Source of the DNA: Thysanoteuthis rhombus
Lineage: Eukaryota > Mollusca > Cephalopoda > Oegopsida > Thysanoteuthidae
Reading direction: 5' to 3'
DNA: 64,000 nt
NCBI GenBank assembly: GCA_963457665.1
Contig: OY735215.1
Span: 26,020,097-26,084,096, forward strand
Below the pieces are notes generated by a model, which ran no database searches, was not told the origin of the DNA, and saw nothing but the letters and a program-made list of their open reading frames with translations. Shown here in pieces: positions 11,541-23,330 of the stretch. Position 1 is the first letter of the stretch; each line of letters opens with the position of its first letter. The position numbers and the translations under genes are program-made.

Positions 11541-12032
11541 CACCCCTTAATATGCATATACTCTTATTCCCCACAACAACCACGCCTATACAATTTAGAC
11601 TCCCACCCACATATGATTAATGTTATAAACTTACCTCATCCACACAGACCCCTACCTATAGACACCTCTGTATGGTTCATTTTACTTATACAATTCAATG
11701 CCATGTGACTCATCAGAACATCTACCATAGCCATTAAGGATACAGGACGTATGTTTCCCAACTGATACTTGATTATGCGTAACAAAGAACCTCCGTAACC
11801 TTGCCTCACTACCTTGATTGATACTAGAGATAGCCTCAACCCCAACTTACTAAGTACCCAAATAGTCTAACACTAAACCATTACCCAGCTCCCCAATATC
11901 CATGACAACTAATTCTTAAGAATGCCCACCTCCTCTGACCAGCATAACCAATAAAATACCCATAACTCATTCTCTATTGTTCACTTTTATAAATATATAT
12001 ATATGCTTATGTTTATTGCGCGGATGTGAGGT

Positions 12033-12162
12033 AAATTGACAATCGGATGGTGAAAGAATTTAAGAGAAAATAAAACAATCGTTACTTCCCAATATCTCAT
12101 GAAAATGAATTTATGATATGCAACACTTTTCTTTTAAATTCTTTCACTTTCCAATTGTCGAA
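12033..12162. repeat. Inverted repeat, MITE-like
   Basis: Arms of about 35 bp (12033-12068 and 12127-12162) share GTGAAAGAATTTAA and GACAATYGG in inverse orientation around a roughly 60-bp loop. No coding capacity. Confidence 0.7.
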
Positions 12163-12169
12163 TCGCCAC

Positions 12170-13772
12170 TACCATTTGTATACAATAGATTCAAGTTAAT
12201 TGAAATACAATGGGAATAAAGAAGTTTGCCCTGGTTGGACAAATGACTAAAGAGGAAAAAATTTACTGACATCCAGTGTTGTTTGAATCGTGCAGATAAC
12301 ATCATAATCTATTTTGTTTAATTGTCCTGGCATATAGTTGTGAGACATATAGTTGTAATGTGGGCAAATATGTTCTTATTAAAGTGGATCCGACATTCTG
12401 GCCTGCAGGTGAGGTGGTTTAGAAAAGCCGCCAATGGCTGAAAGAAAATATTCTCTGAGAAGGTTTGGTTAACATTGTTTTAATTTGGGGGGGATGGTAT
12501 AGGAGCAGTGTGTGTGGTCTTTTTTTATATATCATTGGCTAAGACCTTTTGTTAACATTTAATGACACCCAACATTTGATATGACTCACCTATCTGCACA
12601 TGTGTATTTGAAGTTGTAAGAGTTTGAAAAGCACCATAATCAGTTTTAAGTATTTCGAATTACATTCTATTTCATTGTGTCAGAAAATGCGGGTGCGCAT
12701 TGCATGGATTCGGGATGGTCAATGATGACAGGTCATTATAGAATGATGAACATTTTTTCGGGAACTGCAGAAGTCAAGTTGTGTGTCACCAGAGAACAAT
12801 CTGCCTTATTTCTAACATATATCTATGAAGACAGGTACGTCAAATAATGATAAACGTCTTTGAGACCTGCAAATCCTTTCTGCTGAAACAATCGTCTTCA
12901 GATGATGTTAGTCACTAGAAACAACATTTGTTTGTTTTCATGGCTTAATTAACTTAGACACGCAATTTACATTATCTAAATCTTAATCAAGAGGCCTTTC
13001 CCATAAAATACCGTTCAGAGCCGTAGTCAAAGAGAGAACACTGCAGTCGGGGCAGCAGTCATTACTTTGAGAGGAGAAGGGTCGTCCACCTTTCTCTTGT
13101 ACCCAAGCCGACTTTCCCCGTCATACATCAGTTTTCCTCACATTGTGCCTTGAGAAATAGACAAGACACTAAATTGTTACCATGGCATTTTCTTCTTTTT
13201 TTTGTCTCTGCTGCTTTTTGCCTTTACTGCGGACATGCAATTCACGGGTCCTGGGGGGCGGGGGGGGCTACTGCATTATTTACCCCGGTAGCTCATTACG
13301 CAACAATTAGAAAAAAATGGAAAAAGATGAATTTGGTTTGATTAAGCAACTACCTCGTTTATGTGTGTAGCAGTGGGATGTATATGTCGGTAAATCTGTA
13401 AGTCTGAGACTCAATGAGGAAAACAGGAGTCATTTTACACAACAAATATTCATTTTTAGCATAAGCCCCTTACTTGTCAAGGTACTTAATCCATTGGTCA
13501 ATATTGATTAAATGGCGTAATACTGTGAAAACTGCAGATGAATCAATGGTTGGGGTGGGGCAATAGAAGAACTTAGATATAAGTGTAAGATCCATGTCTA
13601 GTCTTGAAAATGGAACTCTGCTTTTCCAATGAATTCACAAATTAATACATAAATGCATCTAGATCTCCACTTAGTTAAATCATATAAAACCTTTTTCTTT
13701 TGTAAAAAAAAATTCTGAACAAAGAAATCACTTTTAATGTCATTATTTGTATATTTTATAATATTATTTCAG
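12170..13772. other. Rest of intron 2
   Basis: No supported gene. The stretch 12780-12930 contains a CATCTGAAGACGATTGTTTC-like sequence on the - strand, reminiscent of retroelement tails. G-rich and poly-T patches occur near 13255 and 13190. Confidence 0.3.
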
Positions 13773-13901
13773 GTTGCTGAACTTGAGTTACCCGAAGACA
13801 TTGTCTACAATCTAGAAGAATATATATATATGTATGTATATGTATCTGTATATATATATACATACATTGGATCGATGATACAATTTGGAAAACCGAAGTA
13901 G
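13773..13901 (+). CDS. Unknown acidic protein, coding exon 3 with TA-repeat codons
   Basis: The exon follows the acceptor TTATTTCAG ending at 13772 and opens in phase 0, giving VAELELPEDIVYNLEEY. It then runs through a degenerate TA/TG tract (13821-13866) translated as alternating Tyr, Ile and Val, and ends at TAG 13899-13901, making the protein 191 residues. Either the microsatellite expanded inside the last exon, or the true exon ends earlier, for instance at a GTATGT donor within the tract, or at GTAGGT at 13898. The boundary is therefore uncertain. Confidence 0.4.
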   Translation, partial: VAELELPEDIVYNLEEYIYMYVYVSVYIYTYIGSMIQFGKPK

Positions 13902-14332
13902 GTATTGCGAATGTGATCCCTCTGTTTAATTTGACATGTTTTATTAGTGAAAGCTAACATCTTCAGAAGTGTGTGAGAATACAAAATGGTGTCTTTTTTC
14001 AGACCTCATAACCAGTCGTAGGTCTGATGTCCTAGTTGTGGGAGGGAATTGGTGATTTTTTAATCAAACTTAATTGTTTATAAGTGTCCCCAAATAAGCT
14101 GTGTGATGATTCTTCTAATCTCAGCTGAGTCCTGGGGTAGTATGTATGTTTGTCAAGAGTGCGTCTCTAATCATCTATTGTTGAAGAGATTTTATCTGAA
14201 TCGGTATCAAATTTCATGAGTGTGTAAGGGTCAATTATGTTGTGTATGTGAATTAGTTAAAAGGGGTTTGATGTAGAGACTTTCTTCTCAACAAACCCTG
14301 TGGTGGACAACCCTCCAAAAATCTTCATTTAA

Positions 14333-14417
<85 letters not shown>
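14333..14417. repeat. (GT)n(TA)n microsatellite
   Basis: A GT run of about 20 bp grades into about 65 bp of TA. It truncates the 5' side of the following Tc1-like element. Confidence 0.95.
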
Positions 14418-14420
<3 letters not shown>

Positions 14421-14439
14421 TGTATATACATATATATGT

Positions 14440-15168
14440 ATTAAAAAGATGGATGCACCTCTGATCCAAAGAATATCATCCCCATAGTAAAGCATGGAGG
14501 TGGGAGTATCATGGTTTTAGGGGGTTTCTCTTCCAATGGTACAGGGGCCCTGCACATGAGTTAAGGAACCATGAATGGAATGACGTATTTTGGAAGCTTA
14601 CGTTTTCTCTTTGGTGCAACAGCTGGAGCTAGAAGAAGGTTTGTTCCTTCAACAAGAGAATGACCCGAAGCATGCAGGTAAAGTGATTCACAAATGTTGT
14701 GCTCACAAAAATGTCCGGGTGCTTCAGTGGCCAAGTCAATCTCCTGACTTGAATCCGATCAAAAATTTATGATGATGCTTGAAAAAACCAAGTCATCAGA
14801 GGGACCCCCAGAAACATTGATGATTTGAAGGTCTTTTGCAAGAAAGAGTTGGCCAAGATTTCAACAGAATGTTGCAGAGTGCTTGTGAAGGGTTATAAAA
14901 AACATTTATAAGTAATTTGCAAACCAGGGCTATGCTACTAAATATATGAAATCAATGTGTCTAAATACATTTTTCCACTGTTACTTTTGTTTATATCTAA
15001 TTTTGCATTGTACATTTGGTAATGAGTATTTTTTTCATTGTAATTGTTAATTTCATATCAAAATGCAATACCTGTATAAATACATATTGAATATAAGCAT
15101 CGGAGGTATATAAAATGAATATTTAGTAAGTGTCTAAATACTTCTTTCCCTTCACTGTAAGCTTGACT
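14440..15168 (+). pseudogene. Tc1-like transposase remnant with 3' terminal repeat
   Basis: Frames read [13 protein letters not shown] near 14490-14525, QQENDPKHAGKV near 14655-14690 and LQWPSQSPDLNPIKNL at 14725-14770. This is the second-Asp to third-acidic core of Tc1 DDE transposases; the usual IENLW is IKNL followed by stop. Later the C-terminal 'CRVLVKGYKKHL' region is visible. AGTGTCTAAATACTTCTTTC...CACTGTAA at about 15130-15165 has the form of a Tc1 terminal inverted repeat. The N-terminal DNA-binding half is missing, replaced by the TA tract. Dead copy. Confidence 0.85.
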
Positions 15169-15199
15169 AATAGACAATTGGTTTACAAAGGTATTTCAA

Positions 15200-15660
15200 G
15201 AACTACAGTTAAATCATCTAAAGCTCCCGAACTGTCCATATCTATCTTCTATAAACAGTCCCCTTATCATAATACCAGCATATTGTAATATCAGAAACCC
15301 CCAAAATATCAGCATAGGTTCCTTTAGTTTCTAAGTGGGTGTAGCTGACTGGCTATGTATATGACGCTTATACGAGCTGCACGAATGAAGCTACAGAGTT
15401 GTTCCCCCTCCAATATTTTTTTTTTGTGGGGTTCAATTTACAATCTAAACTCATACTAAACTGGTCAATTAGTTTGTCTTTTGTTGCATTCATGCATGTT
15501 TTTATTTAGTGATCACCACCCAGGAAAAGGCAAAAGAAGTAACTGATTCATCGATCACCCCTTTTTACAATCTTTAATTGATCATCCCCAACATAGCATG
15601 TTGATTGCAGGGCAGTTTCTATTAAGTGACCTACCTGATTTGTTTGCATCATATTTTTTT
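15200..15660. repeat. Duplicated sequence block, copy 2
   Basis: Partner of 8300-8845. It shares CATAGGTTCCTTTAG, TTGATCATC and TTTCTATTAAGTGAC landmarks in the same order and orientation. Here no exon like 8849-8932 follows that I can recognise. Confidence 0.5.
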
Positions 15661-16474
15661 TATTTTCAATTAATTGCCTGCCTTATTTACTGGCATATAC
15701 TGTATTTTTAAATTTTATTCTTTTTATTTATTCCCTGGATATTTAAAGAAAGACTCATGAAGATGCTGAGTGCATAGGATACCTGAATGAACACCAGAAT
15801 TGATTTCATACACCTGACTGTCTTCACACGTGCTGTCAGCTGAATTTCTACACAAAATATTTGCTCTTGATGAAGAATCTTTCAATTTATACTTAGTTAG
15901 TGACTTTGTTTTGTTTTTTTTTCATTTCAACGTCGGCTGGAGCCATTTTTGGAAGGGTATCTCCTATTTTCCCCATGTTAAGCCCGACCTTGTGTCAAAT
16001 TTCACTGTGGTGGGACAGTAGATAAATAGTACTTTCAGAAAAGGTGCCATGGTATTGAGTTATTTAGGAAATGTTAAGGGTTACACAAGGGTAATCGACT
16101 TCTCATTTTCGAGGTGTTTTGTACGTTCATATCCAAGAATGTAGATATGGTACACTTTTCATATTTCAAATGGCATGAAAAGGACAGATTACTTTAAAGC
16201 AGGTAATCTTTATGCGATCCCTCAAGAGATTTCTTTTTTCAATAAAAGTTTGTTTCCTGGGCTTCCAAAATTCTTATGAATAATTATTCATCTATGGCAT
16301 TTCTACCAATATTTTGAAATAATGAATCTCACTAAATGTTAGAAACTTTGAAAACTGTAAACTTCAAATAAAATCAATGAGAAAATCATTTTATCTGACT
16401 TTCTGCTTTTTAATTTCATACTTTTGTTTTGCATATGATTCTGTAAATCTTTTCTTACCATATCTCTCTCTCAC
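15661..16474. other. Gene-free spacer
   Basis: AT-rich with AATAAA motifs near 16240 and 16367 that could serve as polyadenylation signals, but no linked coding exon is convincing. Confidence 0.3.
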
Positions 16475-16497
16475 TATATATATATATATATATATAC
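16475..16497. repeat. Short (TA)n tract
   Basis: About 23 bp of TA next to a Penelope-associated repeat segment. Confidence 0.85.
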
Positions 16498-17520
16498 ACA
16501 ATACAAATCTGGAATACAATATGATATGATATATTACAACACATTATCCAGTGTGTAATGGGTTTAATTCATAAAGTGCTCGATACATTAAATATTCAAC
16601 ATTAAGTTGATTTAGAGTAGAGCTTAAAATATGATGATGTAAGGATTTGCTACTCAAACACATTAATGTTTCTGCCCTGTTTGAGCTTTTAGATTCCTAC
16701 TTAGGACATTTGGGGTGGGAGTCTGTTTTTCTAGGTTGTAGGATCTTTTCTCTATTCTATTTATGTATCTTTTTTTTTTCTATTGGGTTATCATTGCTTG
16801 TTATGTTTTTCTGTTTTATTTAGTGGGGATGCTCTACTTATTGGTAGTTATGAATTATAAATTAGGAGGATGTGGTGTAGGCATTTCCATTATCAGTATT
16901 TAGACAAACCATCAGTTTTTTATGGTATATTTCCTCTCTATGGGTATTTTATTCTCATTTGAATCTTTTTCCCAAAGTTAGGGTTCTCTTTAATACAGCT
17001 TTAGTTGTAAATTTGATCTGTTTCTATAAATGTAAGATAAATATGGTGATAGGGTTGTTCTTTGAAGTGGCCTGAGGTATAAAAAATAATGATGATGTTC
17101 ATGGTGATAATGAGGGGAATAACATATCTGTGGTGGTTATTTTCTTGTATATTCATGTGTGGGTTATCGAGTTATGTTTGATAACATGAATTTAGAGCGA
17201 TGTTGACGGTTTAACGCTACTTCATTTTTTCTGTTTAATCATTTTCTTTTTTGTTTTTTTGTTCTATTGACAAAAGTGAGGATTTCTAATTTCTCATTTA
17301 GGCATAAGTAACATGGGTTTTCAATATTCTGGCATATGTATGTTTGTTTCAATATTTTCCATTTTACGATTGGTTTGATTTTGGTATCAGTTAGTCTCCA
17401 ATTATATGTTGACTGTGATGTACTATTTTTATATTTTCTGTTTGTAAATGATGATATATGGTTTGCTAATCTTAGTTTAAAGGATGTTTTCTATGTTCCT
17501 ATATAATATTTTACTTCTAA
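16498..17520 (-). mobile_element. Reverse-transcriptase element C-terminal end, probably Penelope-like
   Basis: On the - strand near 17210-17400 the translation gives IKPIVKWKIL, CYLCLNEKLEILTFVN, a LNRKNEVA stretch and FMLSN. This is the zinc-knuckle-like C-terminal pattern common in invertebrate Penelope-type RT proteins. Further downstream on the - strand are the hairpin segment (16640-16690) and a TATCATATCATATTG segment (16517-16545), both also present in + orientation at 9250-9385. Stops interrupt it. Confidence 0.55.
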
Positions 17521-17559
17521 TGCCCCACATATATCCATTTCTTGAATCGTAAGAATCGC

Positions 17560-17835
17560 ATTGAAAGAAGGAAATAGACTGAGATTAAAGAAAATGGGAT
17601 TTCATGTGAAAACAGATATTTTGGTCTTTGCATCACCCGCAGCTGTTTAGTTCAATGCTTAGAACATCAATAAGTTGAATAGGCTACCCTATTGGTGCAA
17701 GTTCGATTCCTGCAGCAGCCCCATTTCGTTTATTTGTTTATTCTATTTACGTTGTCAAGGATGAGTGATACATTTACAATGTAATGACAGGAGATCATTT
17801 CAAATGAGTTTCTATATAATATAATGCAATTCATA
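17560..17835 (+). mobile_element. tRNA-derived SINE, unit 1
   Basis: The tRNA-like head at about 17633-17722 has an A-box-like TTTAGTTCAATGCTTAGAAC and a B-box-like CAAGTTCGATTCCTGCAG. A body follows with a CAGGAGATCATTTCAAAT landmark. It is repeated in tandem from about 17845. Confidence 0.7.
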
Positions 17836-17844
17836 ATCATTCGG

Positions 17845-18145
17845 TCGGATCACATATATCTATTTCTTAATACAGCAGTGTCGCATTGAAAGAAGTAAAT
17901 AGACTGAGAATTTCGTATGAAAAAAGGTATGATAGCCTTTACATTACCGGCAACTGTTTAACTCAATGGTAAGAGCATCGCTATGTTGAAGCAGCTACCC
18001 TATCAGTGACAGGTTTGATTCCTGCTGCGGACTCATTTTCTCTAATAGTTAAATCTATGTTGTCTTGGGTGAGCGATATATTAATTGTTCATGACGAGAG
18101 ATCATTTCAAATAATTTCTATACAATATGATGCAATTTATAATTA
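17845..18145 (+). mobile_element. tRNA-derived SINE, unit 2
   Basis: Same family as unit 1. The A-box TTAACTCAATGGTAAGAGC is at 17958-17976 and the B-box CAGGTTTGATTCCTGC at 18009-18024, followed by GAGAGATCATTTCAAAT. The tRNA heads of units 1 and 2 are about 311 bp apart, so they form a head-to-tail tandem. Confidence 0.75.
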
Positions 18146-18360
18146 TATATATATGTGTGTATGTCTGAGTGTGTGTACATGTATATATATATTTATTGAT
18201 ATATGTATATATAGATTGATATTTCAAGAAAAGTGTAAGAAAGGGAGGCCTAACTTTTCAGCTGTGGTTTTGAGGTATAATAGTTTTTAATAAGCCTTAA
18301 CCAGTTCTGTGCTTGTCTTTAGATGGCTGATGTAATTCTGTTTCAGATATATATATCTAT

Positions 18361-18437
18361 ATCTATCTATATATATATATATATATAATATAGTAATAAT
18401 TGAATAAATGTATATATAAATACATATTCATACATAG

Positions 18438-18521
<84 letters not shown>

Positions 18522-18563
18522 ATTTATATGTATGTATTGATATATATATATATGTATGTATTG

Positions 18564-18608
<45 letters not shown>
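18361..18608. repeat. Complex (TA)n/(TG)n block
   Basis: Several TA tracts, the longest at about 18438-18516, with TATG/TATC interruptions and a terminal GT run at about 18582-18608. Open frames across it are artefacts. Confidence 0.95.
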
Positions 18609-18719
18609 AACAATAGGAATGAGAAGGAAATGATACGGACACCAGAGTAAAAGTATATGGTGACTTTATTTGCTAATTGATTAAATTATAAATGAATTAA
18701 TTGATATGTTATACCTGTA

Positions 18720-19015
18720 CGTATTTTTTGATACATAACTGTTGCGTTGAAAGAGGTGAATAGACCAAGAATAAACAAGAAACTTTTGGTTGAAAGCAGT
18801 TAAATGGACCTTTCCATTACCAGTAGCTACCCTTTCGGTAACAGGTTCAATTCCTGCTGCAGCCCCATTTCCTTTAACTGTTTATTCTATTTGCATTGTC
18901 TAAATTGAATGATATATCAACTGTGTGGTGACAGGAGATCATTTCAAATAAGTTTCTATGTAAGATAACGCAATTTATAAATTGTTCTGTCAGGTCACAT
19001 ATATCCATTTCTTAA
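18720..19015 (+). mobile_element. tRNA-derived SINE, unit 3 (tRNA head deleted)
   Basis: Carries the B-box-like AACAGGTTCAATTCCTGC at 18840-18857 and the CAGGAGATCATTTCAAAT body landmark near 18932-18950. The A-box part is shortened relative to units 1 and 2. Confidence 0.65.
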
Positions 19016-19719
19016 TACATATTATAATATATTTATAAAACCTGATGAAACACGACCCAACCCAACCTGACTACGATCTTGTTGTCTGAGAGATATATTG
19101 ACTTCACAAGGTATAACGATATATTTTCAAACATGGTACAGAATTTCACAATACTGTTTACAAATACTGTGGTTCTCAAAGAATAATGTTTAGCAGCTGT
19201 TAACAAAACGTGGAAATAAGAACAGACAAAGAGGTTAACGACAGTGCCAGGTTTAATTCATGAGTAAATTAAAATAAATGAGGACTGGAGTTTCTGCTGA
19301 CATGGATACGTGGAGCGATCTACCAGGATAAAAGATGTAGAGATAGGAAGGATGAAAGGAAAGAGATGTCACTAAGTAAATGTGAGATAGTCTAAAGAAT
19401 GTCTGTCAGTATGGTCATCCTAGTTGTAGCCACTATGAAGTTATCTTAAGAAGTCCGACCTAACTACAATGAGAGTACATAACTTAGATAGGATGTGTTC
19501 TTGAGATGGATATGTCATGAGGTGTGTGTGTAAGAAGAAAGTGTGCATAAAAACTATACTAACTATCCTAACTAAAGAGAGAGAGAAGAGACGAGCTTAC
19601 TTCAAGGTCATCGGAACAGAGAGAGATTAACCGCCACAGTTTAAATATCGTAAAGATAACAATCAGCTATCTTATTGGGTGGCTCTGTGTTACGTCAAAG
19701 AGGAAGCGACAAGGAATTT
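19016..19719. other. Spacer before hAT remnant
   Basis: No supported gene. GA-rich stretches near 19570-19625. It may include non-coding flank of the hAT element. Confidence 0.3.
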
Positions 19720-20960
19720 ACCATTTCTACTGAGATGTAGGGGCTAGAAGTAGATCCTTTCCAAAGGGTAGATAACTCCATATATGTTTGATTATCTTTA
19801 GCTGGAAAAGGTGGGCACTACAAATGCAACAACTTGGGGATCCACTCATATGAAGTGTTTTCCAAATATGGATCGGTTTCACACTGTCATCATTTTGCTT
19901 GTCCATTTGCCCATTGATATGATCAAACTCCATTTTATCAAGGCAGTCATTCTTTTCCCAGAATTTCCGAGAATTGACTGGGCAATCTAAGAAGAGAAGT
20001 TAATCTTCTTCAGGTCAATGGATGTGTTGCTCAGGTCATTATAGAGGTTGGAGAGGTTTTATTTTGACCTCATTCGTAAGGCATTTGTCATGAATCACAT
20101 TTACTGAGATGTTTAAAGTGAGAGGGGTTATTTCTTAAGACCTGGACTTTCAAAGAATCCAGCTTGCTAAGAAAGCCAAAGATTTTGGTTTCATTGTCCA
20201 TGAGAGTCTTCTGTTCACTTTGTAGTTCGTTATCTAATGCATCTAATTTTCCAAAGATAGCAAGATACAAAATCAAGGCCTTGGTTTCACTGGATTTCAT
20301 GAATTGGAAGTCCTCACGACCTCTACCAAAGTCCAAGAGAGTATCATATGTATCATAAAATACCTTTCAAGACTGCTGCCTTTTGGTAGCCATTATACAT
20401 GGATATGGTGGAACAGTCTCACCTAGTCTTCATTCATGTCCTTACAGAACTCTTTGAACAGACTTCCAGTTTTTGTACCACATTTTCTACCTTCTTGATT
20501 CATCCAACATAGGACCAACCCTAGCAGCTGCTGAACTCTCCCTCTCTTTCTTTCTTTCTCTCTCTGAATAATACATTGAACAGATATTATACCAAGATTA
20601 TCATTTTCAGATCTTTCAGTACTCCCTTATGTTACCCCATCATTGTTGAGACCCCATCCACGCAGTAGAAACAGTGTTTGAGTATCATTATCAGGTACTT
20701 CCTTACCGTGTTATAGGTATCTCACACAGTGCTGGTGGTTGGTTTCAAAAACTCGCAAAATAACATTTCTTCCATGGATTTTGAGTTGTGCTAGAACCTT
20801 GCATAGGCAAGAAGGAAGGCTTCACTGTCACAAACCGTTGTTTCATCGAGGACTACAGAAAATTTTGTATTCTCGAAAATCTCGATCAATTGTGTCTGAT
20901 TCGTTTTTCAGCTAGGTGGAATCTCAAATCGGCTCACCAGAGCCCAATCTTTTCTTCTTG
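19720..20960 (-). pseudogene. hAT transposase remnant (ZBED5/FAM200/GTF2IRD2-type)
   Basis: Read from high to low coordinates in mixed frames. FSVVLDETT at about 20850-20880 matches the first catalytic-Asp region. EEMLFCEFLKPT at about 20740-20775, CVDGVSTMMGGYKGVLKDL at about 20605-20665 (family CTDGAAAMTG), a KEFCKDMNED-type stretch near 20430, and the open frame 20336-20088 with LDALDNELQSEQKTLMDNETK (family LNxxLQGxxxxIxxMxDK) follow in family order. Stops and frameshifts throughout; the C-terminal dimerisation motif is not clear. Domesticated relatives exist in vertebrates, but this copy is broken. Confidence 0.8.
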
Positions 20961-22242
20961 TTTAATCACTTGTTATTGATTTCAAAATAACTTTCATTCA
21001 ATTATGATTGGTTGAATAATGTATTTAGATGTTAGGGTTATGATTTTGTGTTGTGACTTGGCTCTAATTTTCTTCTTGTCCAAAGCTGATTTTTATTCCA
21101 AATTTTTTTCAGAGTTAGAGTTTGTGGAAAAATTATTTTAAGTAAAGAAAATAAACAAATTAAAACTAAACATAACCTAAATAATGTAAGACATTATTAG
21201 CATTAAATTTCAAGAGTAATTGAAATTAAAATTAATTAAATAAAATCTGTTAAAATTCAGGCAAGAAAATTCATTTTGAAGTAATATGAAAATGATATGA
21301 AAGAAAATTGTATTAAAAAATGGATTCATAACATTCTATTTAAAGAAATGGAGAAGTTGTTTTTGAATCAATGATAAACTTCAGGTTTATAGCACTATGA
21401 AAAAAAATTGTTTGAAAATTCAGTCACATAAGATTAGAAATAAAGAAATGTAAAATTTTAGGATTTCAAATACTAATTCTTACGGTATGCCAGGCCCTTT
21501 TTACACGGAAGTTTGGCGCAATACACTCTTCTTAATTCTGTTTCCCTTCCAATTTTGACTTTGTACCAGACTAAGCTAATGATCGAAAATATCAAATGAG
21601 TACTTCAAGTCTTGATTCTTGCAACGTGACAAGGGAAGCAACTCAGGATTGTAAAAAATGGGATTACAAATTAAAAAAAAACTTTATTGAACGTTCAATG
21701 CTCGTACCTGCGTAGAAATTCTACTAATCCAATGATATTGAGAAGTAAAATGATATTGAAAAATAAGCTGAATCACATACTAAAATCGTAATGTAAACTA
21801 TGACTAAAACTCAAAAAAAAAAACATACTTAGAAGTTATCAATGCATGGATAAGGTGAGATTAATCATCCCTGTTTCTTCCTGGCCTTCAGACTGGGATC
21901 AAAGTATAGTATCTGATTCCCCATGGTCACCTTTAGCCAAAAGTCAGCAACAGATGCTGCACCCCCTCGTTGTACTTGTAGGAGTAGGGTCAATGTCTGA
22001 TGCCTGGGGCATGCCGAAAGGTAAGTGTCAAGGGGACTAGATAATTTGTTATTGCTACTCACATGTACACATGTAAGCACCCCACTTTAAACCTACCCTT
22101 GTGACAAATTTGCCCCCATTGGCGGCGGGGGCAAATAAAGATTATATAGATAGGAGATTAATGATGCTAATAGTTTAATGTTTATTTCCATCATCTTCAA
22201 AACACTGTAACTGAAAATGACTCCTGTTGCTTATTCACAAGA
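20961..22242. other. Gene-free AT-rich spacer
   Basis: Nothing assignable. A C-rich stretch near 22080-22130 and short open frames at 21846-22080 on both strands lack any recognised motif. Confidence 0.35.
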
Positions 22243-22299
<57 letters not shown>

Positions 22300-22326
22300 T
22301 GTGTGTGTATGTGTGTGTGTGTGTGT
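22243..22326. repeat. (TA)n(GT)n microsatellite
   Basis: About 54 bp of TA followed by about 30 bp of GT. The open frames over it on the - strand are artefacts. Confidence 0.95.
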
Positions 22327-23096
22327 AGGGGTATAGCTGAAGATTTGGGGACCTGGCCCCCAATATCTATTGCAGAGGTTCCCAACCTGGGAGCCACTGA
22401 AAGTCCACTTGGTGTCATAAGGCAGACCTTTCAGATACCTGGAGTCCATGAACTTGTTGAGTAGTTGGACCTTTTAATAAACTAGCCAGAGATTTGAAGG
22501 CTGTGCATAGGACTTAGGTTTCTGAAGGGGCCTCCACCAATATTTTGTGTGGTTTGTTATTGAATAATGTCAGTAGAAATGCAGTAGGTTAACTACTATT
22601 CGAAAAGCTTTTGGAGCCCCCACCCCCCTCACTTCCACTTGGGGCCTAGGAGGGAGGGCGATTCAAAATGGTTTGATTGCTTTACCCAGTATGAATCATG
22701 AGGCTCCATGTTGAAAATGGTGCAAGGTGCATGATGTTTAAAAAATAGGAAAGAATGAAGGAATTCATAAGAAATGGAATCAGACCAAATAGTAAATAAT
22801 TCATGTATGCCATACTTCTGTCCATACTTTCGTAAAAATGGTGGAAAGTAAGTCCCAGTTAGAAATTATGGTTACATTGTAAATAGAACCCCCTTCATAA
22901 AATCTTGAAAACACTTTTTAGGAAAAAGTTCTATTGATACAAAAAATTCATGAAAAATTTGTTTTCAACACAAAAATATGAATATAACATAAAATACTAT
23001 TTACAAGAATCCATTAAGATGGGTACTGCTTGTGATGCAATGAGCCTAATTTATATAGTCCTTGTCAAGGAAGTAGAAAAAAATGATGAAAAATTG

Positions 23097-23097
<1 letters not shown>
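22327..23097. other. Gene-free spacer
   Basis: No motif or element recognised. Confidence 0.3.

Positions 23098-23158
<61 letters not shown>
23098..23158. repeat. (TA)n microsatellite
   Basis: A TA tract directly abutting the 3' side of a degenerate hammerhead repeat on the - strand. Confidence 0.95.
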
Positions 23159-23163
<5 letters not shown>

Positions 23164-23170
23164 ATAGTGT

Positions 23171-23210
23171 CATCCACAGTCGGCTGTTTCGTCATATTAC
23201 GAGTCTTCAT
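23171..23210 (-). ncRNA. Degenerate hammerhead ribozyme copy
   Basis: The - strand reads ATGAAGA (family CTGAAGA), stem II CTCGTAATATGAC, GAAA, CAGCCGAC, TGTGG. Stem II differs from the SMUG1-intron copies at both sides of one pair (T-A to C-G), consistent with structural conservation. However, the 5' strand of stem I is replaced by TA repeat, the first core C is A, and the cleavage triplet is GAC instead of GTC. Probably inactive. Confidence 0.6.
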
Positions 23211-23227
23211 ATATATGTATATACAGA

Positions 23228-23229
<2 letters not shown>

Positions 23230-23309
<80 letters not shown>

Positions 23310-23330
23310 GTATATGTATATATATAGTTT
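23230..23330. repeat. (TA)n microsatellite with TG interruptions
   Basis: About 100 bp of TA with ACATA/TGTA interruptions, on the 5' side of the degenerate hammerhead copy. Confidence 0.95.

Noticed and set aside
17633..17722. Genuine tRNA gene
   Set aside because: A and B boxes are present, but the arms do not form a clean cloverleaf and the segment recurs with a common SINE body.
18367..18642. Open frame of alternating Tyr/Ile on the - strand
   Set aside because: It is a translation of a (TA)n/(TG)n block; the similar frames at 9104, 22197, 22950, 26884 and 34455 have the same origin.
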